A stretch of DNA of 57,278 nt from an uncultured Eubacteriales bacterium (GTDB lineage Bacteria; Bacillota; Clostridia; Christensenellales; Aristaeellaceae): assembly GCA_902778995.1 (NCBI GenBank), contig CACYZW010000043.1:1-57278 (forward strand). The letters are read 5' to 3'. The notes under the pieces are model-generated. The model was not told the DNA's origin and searched no databases. It worked only from the letters and a program-made list of their open reading frames with translations. Each line of letters starts with the position of its first letter. Positions within the stretch are counted from its first letter, which is position 1. Shown piece after piece: positions 51,310-57,278 of this stretch. The translations under genes and the position numbers were made by a program.

Positions 51310-51371
51310 GATTCGAACCCACGGTCTTCAGAGTCGGAGTCTGACGCGATATCCAGCTTCGCTACGGGTAC
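51298..51371 (-). tRNA. tRNA-Arg (anticodon CCG)
   Basis: The minus strand folds into a 74-base cloverleaf. The acceptor stem is GTACCCG/CGGGTAC; the D arm is GCGAAGCTGGATATCGC; the anticodon stem TCAGA/TCTGA encloses loop CTCCGAC, giving anticodon CCG; and the T arm includes GTGGGTTCGAATCCCGC. The CCA end is not encoded. It reads CGG codons, which are common in this GC-rich window. Confidence 0.92.
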
Positions 51372-51496
51372 ACAAGCAACACGCATATTATAGCCCATTT
51401 GCCCCCGATTGGCAAGTTAAAAAGGGGCAAAAGGCCAATTTTTCATATTTATTTACGATTTGCTTCCCTTCGGGAACGCAGAAGCCGCCGAATTGC

Positions 51497-51525
51497 TTGC
51501 GAATTTACATTCCTTCTGATACAAT
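51497..51525 (+). promoter_or_regulatory. Promoter of the plsX operon
   Basis: TTGCGA (51497-51502), 17 bases, TACAAT (51520-51525), about 30 bases before plsX. No FapR-like site was recognised. Confidence 0.7.
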
Positions 51526-51556
51526 ATGAAAGGTAATTCATAATGGAGGGTATAGC

Positions 51557-52576
51557 ATGAGTGAATATACCATTGCGCTGGATGCCATGGGAGGCGACCA
51601 GGCGCCTGACGCCATCGTGGCGGGGGCCATCGCGGCACTCAGGCGATTCGAAGACATCCGCGTGCTGCTGGCAGGGCCTGAAAAACGGCTGGAGGCATTG
51701 CTGTCGGAGGCCGAGGACGTGCGCGACCGCGCCGAGATCCTGCCCGCAGACGATGTGATACAGATGGACGAATCTCCGATGCTCGCCGTGCGCCAGAAGG
51801 TCAATTCCTCGATGGTACAGGCCATGCTGGCCGTGCGGGAGGGGCGCGCGGGCGCGGTGGTATCCGCCGGGAACACCGGCGCGCTGCTGGCTGGCGGCAT
51901 GCTGCGCATCGGCCGCATACCGGGCATCGAACGCCCGGCGCTGGCCCCGGTGATTCCCGGGATGAAGAAGCCCTTCCTGCTGATCGACGCCGGGGCGAAC
52001 GTGGATTGCCAGCCGCGCTACCTGGTGCAGTTCGGACTGATGGGCTCGGTGTACATGCGCTCGGTCATAGGCGTTGAAAAGCCCGCCGTGGGCCTGGTAA
52101 ACATCGGCTCGGAGGCCGAGAAGGGCAACAAGCTGACGAAGGAAACCTACCAGCTGATGCAGGCCCAGACCAGCTATTACTTCGCCGGAAACGCCGAGGC
52201 GCGGGACGTGCCCACCGGCGATTTCGACGTGGTGGTGGCCGACGGCTTCGACGGCAACATCATACTGAAATACACCGAAGGCCTGGTCAGCGCCATGATG
52301 GGCATGCTAAAGAGCAACCTGAACGCCTCGAAGGTGACCAAACTGGGCGCGGCCCTCTCCCGCCCCGCCTTCCGCAAGTTCAAGCGGAGCATGGATTACA
52401 ACGTCTACGGCGGCGCGCCGCTGCTGGGCGTTGAGGGCGCGGTGATCAAGGCCCACGGCGCTTCCGGCGAAACGGCCATCATGAACGCCCTGCGCCAGGC
52501 GCGGACGATGCTCTCCGGCGACGTGGCCGGCAAGATCCGCGAGGGGCTCAGCGGCCTTGCGGACGCGCAGGTTTAA
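51557..52576 (+). CDS. plsX: Phosphate acyltransferase PlsX
   Basis: PlsX makes acyl-phosphate from acyl-ACP for phospholipid synthesis. The 339-residue product begins with the family signature TIALDAMGGDQAPDAIVAGA and has SAGNTGALLAGGMLRIGRIPGIERPALAPVIP, LLIDAGANVDCQPRYLVQF and VVADGFDGNIILKYTEGL. GGAGGG at good spacing sets the start. It leads the plsX-acpP-rnc-smc cluster that is common in Firmicutes. A repeat element separates it from acpP. Confidence 0.97.
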   Translation: MSEYTIALDAMGGDQAPDAIVAGAIAALRRFEDIRVLLAGPEKRLEALLSEAEDVRDRAEILPADDVIQMDESPMLAVRQKVNSSMVQAMLAVREGRAGAVVSAGNTGALLAGGMLRIGRIPGIERPALAPVIPGMKKPFLLIDAGANVDCQPRYLVQFGLMGSVYMRSVIGVEKPAVGLVNIGSEAEKGNKLTKETYQLMQAQTSYYFAGNAEARDVPTGDFDVVVADGFDGNIILKYTEGLVSAMMGMLKSNLNASKVTKLGAALSRPAFRKFKRSMDYNVYGGAPLLGVEGAVIKAHGASGETAIMNALRQARTMLSGDVAGKIREGLSGLADAQV

Positions 52577-52616
52577 GGGGATATCGCGCTGTACGGTTCG
52601 ATGACGCGGGGTTGCC

Positions 52617-52719
52617 TTAAGGAAATACCGCATAATCGAGTCGTGCAGTAACGAGATGAATTTTAGTCGATTGCAAACTGCAGATTTCGAAGGCTTGCTG
52701 GCGGCAAGTCAAGCCTTAA
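52617..52719. repeat. MITE-like element between plsX and acpP
   Basis: The element starts TTAAGGAAATACCGCATAA, continues TCGAGTCGTGCAGTAACG, and ends CCTTAA at 52714-52719. Its left half matches 13462 onward and the 63-bp element at 48780. Its right half, with the AAGGCTTG/CAAGCCTT stem, resembles 31600-31660. It is inside the operon and would be transcribed with plsX. Confidence 0.65.
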
Positions 52720-52748
52720 AACACAGAATCAGACAGGAGGTAGAAGAC

Positions 52749-52988
52749 ATGGATCGCAAAACAGTTTTCGACAAGGTGAAGAAATACATACTGATGCAGC
52801 TGCCCATCGACGACAGCCGCGTTGTGGAATCCGCCCGCATGGTGGAGGACCTGGGCGCGGACAGCGCGAACCTGATGATGCTGATCATGGATCTGGAGAA
52901 CGAATTCAACCTGACCGTGGAGGACGAGGCACTGGGAAGCATCAAGACCGTCGGCGACATCGTCGATTACATTCAAAAGAGGGGCTGA
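52749..52988 (+). CDS. acpP: Acyl carrier protein
   Basis: This 79-residue carrier holds growing acyl chains on a 4'-phosphopantetheine arm. The attachment serine is in VEDLGADSANLMMLIMDLENEFN (Ser about residue 36); the usual DSLDTVEL is changed to DSANLMML, a moderate variation. The start at 52749 follows AGGAGG; the open frame upstream is in the repeat element and not protein-like. rnc begins 3 bases after the stop codon. A general fatty acid role fits its place between plsX and rnc, but a specialised carrier cannot be excluded. Confidence 0.92.
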   Translation: MDRKTVFDKVKKYILMQLPIDDSRVVESARMVEDLGADSANLMMLIMDLENEFNLTVEDEALGSIKTVGDIVDYIQKRG

Positions 52989-52990
52989 TC

Positions 52991-53659
52991 GTGAAAGCGC
53001 TTTGCAAAAAGCTGGGCTATACCTTCAAGGATATGAAGCTGCTGGAGACGGCGCTGACGCATCCCTCCTTCGGGGGGGATCATCATGTGCCCCACTACCA
53101 GCGGCTTGAATTCCTTGGGGACGCCGTGCTGGAGCTGGCCATAAGCCGCTACCTGTACTTCGAGTTTCCGGAGGTAGACGAGGGCAAGCTGACGCGCATC
53201 CGCGCGGGGCTGGTGCGGGAGGAGACCCTCTGCCGCGCCGCCCGGCGACTGGAGCTTGGCAAATTCATCCGCCTCTCCGTGGGAGAGGATCGCTCGGGCG
53301 GGCGCGAAAAGCCCTCCATACTGTGCGACGTGATGGAGGCCGTGCTTGCCGCCGTGTACCTCGACGGGGGCTTTGAATGCGCCGTGGACGTGATCCACCG
53401 GGCGCTGGCCGACGAGCTGCACCCCCAGATGCTGGAGGATCACCTGGACGCCAAATCCCGGCTCCAGGAGGTTTTGCAGCGGGACGGCGAGATGCCCGTG
53501 TACCGGTTCATCTCCATGGAAGGGCCGCCCCACGCCCCGCTGTTTCGCTACAGCGTAACGCTGAACGACGTGGAGATCGGCGTGGGCGACGGCACCAGCA
53601 AGCAGAACGCCCAGCAGGAGGCCGCGCGGGACGCGCTGCGGCGAATGAGAAACAAATGA
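52991..53659 (+). CDS. rnc: Ribonuclease III
   Basis: RNase III cuts double-stranded RNA in rRNA and mRNA processing. The 222-residue protein has the catalytic signature QRLEFLGDAVLELAIS, further active-site residues in LCDVMEAVLAAVYLDGGFE, and a C-terminal double-stranded RNA-binding domain (DAKSRLQEVLQ...GVGDGTSKQNAQQEAARDAL). Translation starts at a GTG (52991), 3 bases after acpP, with GAGGGG as ribosome binding site. smc follows after 34 bases. Confidence 0.96.
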   Translation: MKALCKKLGYTFKDMKLLETALTHPSFGGDHHVPHYQRLEFLGDAVLELAISRYLYFEFPEVDEGKLTRIRAGLVREETLCRAARRLELGKFIRLSVGEDRSGGREKPSILCDVMEAVLAAVYLDGGFECAVDVIHRALADELHPQMLEDHLDAKSRLQEVLQRDGEMPVYRFISMEGPPHAPLFRYSVTLNDVEIGVGDGTSKQNAQQEAARDALRRMRNK

Positions 53660-53693
53660 ATGGCTGTAACCCAGAACGGAGCGTAACAATAAC

Positions 53694-56600
53694 TTGCGAC
53701 TGAAGAAACTCATTTTACACGGCTTCAAATCCTTCGCCGATCACGCTGAAATCGTGTTCGAGGACGGCATCACCGGCGTGGTGGGCCCCAACGGCTGCGG
53801 CAAGAGCAACATCTCCGACGCGGTGCGCTGGGTGTTGGGCGAGCAGAGCGCGAAATCGCTGCGCGGCGCGAAGATGGAGGACGTCATCTTCAACGGCACC
53901 GAAGCCCGCCGCCGCCTGGCCTACTGCGAGGTCACGCTGGTGTTTGAAAACGAGGACCACGCGCTGGCCATCGACTTTGCCGAGGTGTCCGTCACCCGGC
54001 GGGCGTGGATCTGTTCCGCGACACCGGCATCGGCAAGGACGGCTATTCCCTGATCGGCCAGGGCCGCATCGACGAGATACTGTCCGCTAAATCCGAAGAT
54101 CGCCGCCAGGTTTTCGAGGAGGCCGCGGGCATCGTCAAATACAAGGCCCGCAAGCTGGACGCCCAGAAGCGCATCCAGCGCACCCAGGAAAACCTGAACC
54201 GCGTGGAGGACATACTCGCCGAGCTGGAGGACCGGGTGGAGCCGCTGAAGCAGCAGAGCGAGCAGGCCCGGGAATACCTGTCCCTGCGGGACGAGCTCAA
54301 GGGCCTGGATCTGAACGTGTTCCTGGTGCGCACCGAGCGCTACGAGGAGCGCATCCGCGAGCTCAAGGAATCCGTGCAGACCCTGGGCGAATCCATACTC
54401 CAGGCCAACCAATCGCTGGAGACAAAGAGCGTTCAGCGGGACGAGGCCCAGACCCGGCTGGACGCCTTTGAGCTGGAGAGCGGCGAAAGGCGGGAGACCG
54501 TACAGCAGCTGATCCGCGAGGTCGAGGCCGGCGAGGGCGCGGTGCAGGTCATGCGCGAGCGCATCGCCGCCGGGGAGAAGGAGCGGGACCGCATACAGGC
54601 CGAGCGCGCCTCCGCCTCCCAGGGCAAGGCGGGCGTGCTCCGGCAGATCGAGAAGATGACCGCCGAGATCGAAGCCGAGACCGGGGCCATCGAAGATGCT
54701 GCGGCGCAGCTGGCCGTTCAGGAGCAGGCCCTTTTGGAATCGGAAGGCCGCCTTTCGGCGCTGGAGCAGGCCTCAGAGGACGCGAAGCAGCAGATCATAC
54801 AGGCCATGAACCGCCTGGGCGACGTGCGCTCCCAGCGGGCGCGGCTGAGCGCCATGAAGACGGCGCTGGAAAACCAGCTGGCCGCCATGGACGCCGACCA
54901 GACGCGGGAGCAATCGGCATCCGAAGCCCTGGGCGCGCACGTCAACTCCGCCCGGGAACAGCTCGACGCCGAAAACGAGCGCAAAGCCGAGCTGGAAAAG
55001 CAGGCCGGCGACATTCAGGCCAGGGTTCAGGCCCTGGGCGAGCAGTCCGCCGCCCTGTCCGACCGGGTGACCCGCATGCAGACTGAGCGCCAGCAGCGGG
55101 ATTCCCGCCTGAAACTGCTGCGGGAGATGCAGCGGGATTACGAGGGCTACAACAATTCCGTCAAGCAGGTGCTGCTGCAGGCCCGCCGCCTTGGAGAGGG
55201 CGCCGGTGTGCACGGCGTGGTCGCCGACCTGATCCACGTGCCCGCCCGACTGGAGCGCGCCCTGGACATGGTGCTGGGCGGCGCGCTGCAAAACATCGTC
55301 GTCAACCGGGACGAGGACGCCAAGCGCATGATCGAATACCTGCGCGCCAACCGCTTCGGCCGGGCCACATTCCTGCCCATCTCCTCGGTGCGGGGGCGCA
55401 CGCTCTCCCCCCAGGAGCGAAGCGTGCTGTCCATGCCGGGATGCGTGGGGCTGGCCTCGGAGCTCATCGAGTTCGACCCCAGGTACCAGGGCGTGATCGA
55501 CAACCTGCTGGGCCGCACGGTGGTGGCCGAAAACCTGGACGCGGGCATTGCCATACAGCGCGCGGGCCGTTACCAGTTCCGGCTGGTGACGCTGGAGGGC
55601 GACGTGATGCACTCCGGCGGATCGATGACCGGCGGCAGCGTGCAGAGCCGCATGACCAGCCTGCTTTCCCGAAGCCGCGAGATCGAGGAGAGCGAACAGG
55701 CCCTCAAAAAGCTGGAGACCCAGTTCGCCCAGGCCCGGGAGCAGTACGCCAACATCGAAAACGAGCGCGGCGGCCTCAAGCGGGAACGCGGCGAGCTGTA
55801 CGACGAGCTGCACAGGCAGGAGGTCATATGCGCCCGTGCCGAGGCCCAGCTGAACGCCGCGCTGGACGAGCAGTCCGGCAACAACGCCCGCCTGGCCCGC
55901 GCTGACGCCGAGCGTCAGCGCCTGCGCGGCCAGCTTGAGGACGTGACCGCAAACCTCTCCGCGCTGGACGAGCAGCAGCAGAGCGCCGAGAGCTCCACCG
56001 ACGACCGCCAGGCCGAGGTGAAGCGCATGTCGGACGAGATCTTCACCCTGCGCGGCCAGACGGAGGCCCTCCGCGACGCGGTGGGCGAAGCGCGCATCGC
56101 GCTGGCCTCCCGCCGCCGGGGCCTGGAAGCGGCGATCACCGAGCGCGACCGGCTGTCCGGCCAGGCGGAGAACGCCGAAAAGCTGATGGCGGAATCCGAG
56201 GTCTCCCTGGCGGCCTGTCTGAAGGAACTGGAGGCCAACGCCGCGCTGCTGGAAACCGACATCGAAGCGCTGAACCGAAACAAGGCCGCGCTGGACGCGG
56301 CACGCGCCGACTTCGACGCGGCGGAGGAACGGCGCACCGGCGTCCAGAAGCAGCTGCAGGCCCTGAACGAGGAAATCGACGCCCTGCGCGCCGCACTGGA
56401 CGAATTCAGCGACAGGCACCACCGCAGCGAATTGCAGCTGACCCGCGTGGAGGGCGAATTCAAGCAGCTCCAGGACCGCATCTGGGAGGATTACGAGCTG
56501 ACCTACGCCGGGGCCGAGCCCTTCCGCCAGGCCGATTTCAAGCTGACGGAATCGGAAAAGCGCATCGCCGCCATCCGCCAGCGCATCCGCGCCATGGGCA

Positions 56601-57196
56601 CCGTGAACGTGGCGGCGCTGGACGAATACCGGCGCACCGTGGAGCGCGTGGAGGAGCTTTCCGCCCAGCGGGACGACCTACTGAAGGCCCAGGCTGACCT
56701 GGAGGGCATCGTGTCCGACCTGGAAAGCCAGATGGAAAAGCAGTTCAAGGCCCAGTTCGCGCTGATGAACGACAATTTCCAGCGCACCTTTGTGAAGCTG
56801 TTCGGCGGCGGCAAGGCGGAGCTTCGCCTCGCCGACCCGAAGGACGCGCTGAACTGCGGCATCGACATCGTGGCGCAGCCCCCGGGCAAGAAGCTGCAGA
56901 TGCTCTCGCTGCTGTCCGGCGGCGAGCGCGCGCTGACGGCCATCGCCATACTGTTCGCGATACTCGATCTCAAGCCCACCCCCTTCTGCATACTGGACGA
57001 GATCGAAGCCGCGCTGGACGACGCCAACATCGACACCTACGCCGACTACCTGAAATCCTATTCCGAGAACACCCAGTTCATCGTCATCACCCACCGCAAG
57101 GGCACCATGGAGCGCTGCGACGCGCTGTACGGCGTGGTGATGGAGGAAAAGGGCGTCTCCAAGACGGTGTCGGTCAAGCTGAACGAAGCGGTATAG
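53694..57196 (+). CDS. smc: Chromosome segregation ATPase SMC, frame broken with small internal deletion
   Basis: SMC dimers compact and separate chromosomes with ScpA and ScpB. The N-terminal ATPase part ([20 protein letters not shown]..., Walker [33 protein letters not shown]) starts at a TTG at 53694. After EVSVTRR (about 53995) the frame changes; the rest ([20 protein letters not shown]...) continues in the frame 54005-57196 with both coiled coils, the hinge ([28 protein letters not shown]) and the C-terminal signature [18 protein letters not shown] with [14 protein letters not shown]. About 21 conserved residues that normally follow VTRR (the YRSGESEF... segment) are absent, so roughly 61 bases seem lost. 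Since smc is usually important for viability, an assembly fault is a serious option. Confidence 0.92.
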
Positions 57197-57278
57197 ACAA
57201 ATCCAGAATTGAAAGCCGACAATTGAAAACGATTATGAAGCGACGGCTTTTTCGCGTTGTCAATTGTCAATCGTCAAT
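57197..57278. other. Right edge after smc
   Basis: Short repeated TCAATTGTCAAT-type sequence and a weak AAGCCGT/ACGGCTT stem that could be a terminator. In related genomes ftsY often follows, but the window ends before any start codon. Confidence 0.4.

Overview
The window looks like a chromosomal segment of a high-GC, Gram-positive clostridial bacterium (Bacillota). This is inferred from the plsX-acpP-rnc-smc block, a T-box leader in front of hisS-aspS-cysS, zinc-type L33, purine-rich ribosome binding sites, L,D-transpeptidases with SH3 and peptidoglycan-binding domains, BspA-like leucine-rich repeats, and Ig-like and fibronectin-like surface proteins. A gut-type clostridium near Christensenellales is my guess and is not proven by the sequence. 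I found no transposase, integrase, phage gene or CRISPR array.

Layout. 147-3732: interrupted surface adhesin. 3932-6725: MATE transporter, diverging from mrp and a Nudix hydrolase. 6784-13439: two paralogous L,D-transpeptidases and a leucine-rich-repeat surface protein, all leftward. 13757-17308: leftward translation block, read as rplJ-rplL, then rpmG-secE-nusG-rplK-rplA. 17782-22754: T-box-controlled hisS-aspS-cysS. 22825-31367: small secreted SH3 protein, DUF378 membrane protein, then a leftward pair of a parvulin-like foldase and a giant 1807-residue anchored secreted protein. 31705-35224: zinc-ribbon protein, fabD and a broken biotin-dependent carboxyltransferase gene. 35300-40785: leftward galK, then tsaE-tsaB-rimI, a membrane Mur-ligase-like protein and an AT-richer unknown gene. 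40932-44540: membrane protein with 13 His/Cys repeats. 44854-51027: CapA-like protein, mutY, a second MATE transporter, a DUF5684-like membrane protein and a TlpA-like thioredoxin protein. 51298-51371: tRNA-Arg(CCG). 51557-57196: plsX-acpP-rnc-smc.

Most genes are housekeeping (translation, lipid synthesis, t6A modification) or concern the cell envelope. The most unusual content is non-coding. A 199-bp repeat occurs twice with conserved internal pairing, and each copy is bordered on both sides by a different duplicated palindromic hairpin. At least two further MITE-like families sit in promoter regions (TTAAGG-ended elements; an element with GTTACC termini between the rplJ and hisS promoters). 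The 13-repeat His/Cys membrane protein and the foldase plus giant-protein pair are the most interesting coding loci.

Four genes have broken frames: the adhesin, rplL, the carboxyltransferase and smc. rplL and smc are normally essential or important, and two of the lesions are single-base changes in G or C runs. Draft-sequence error is therefore as likely as real decay, and this should be settled before the breaks are interpreted biologically.
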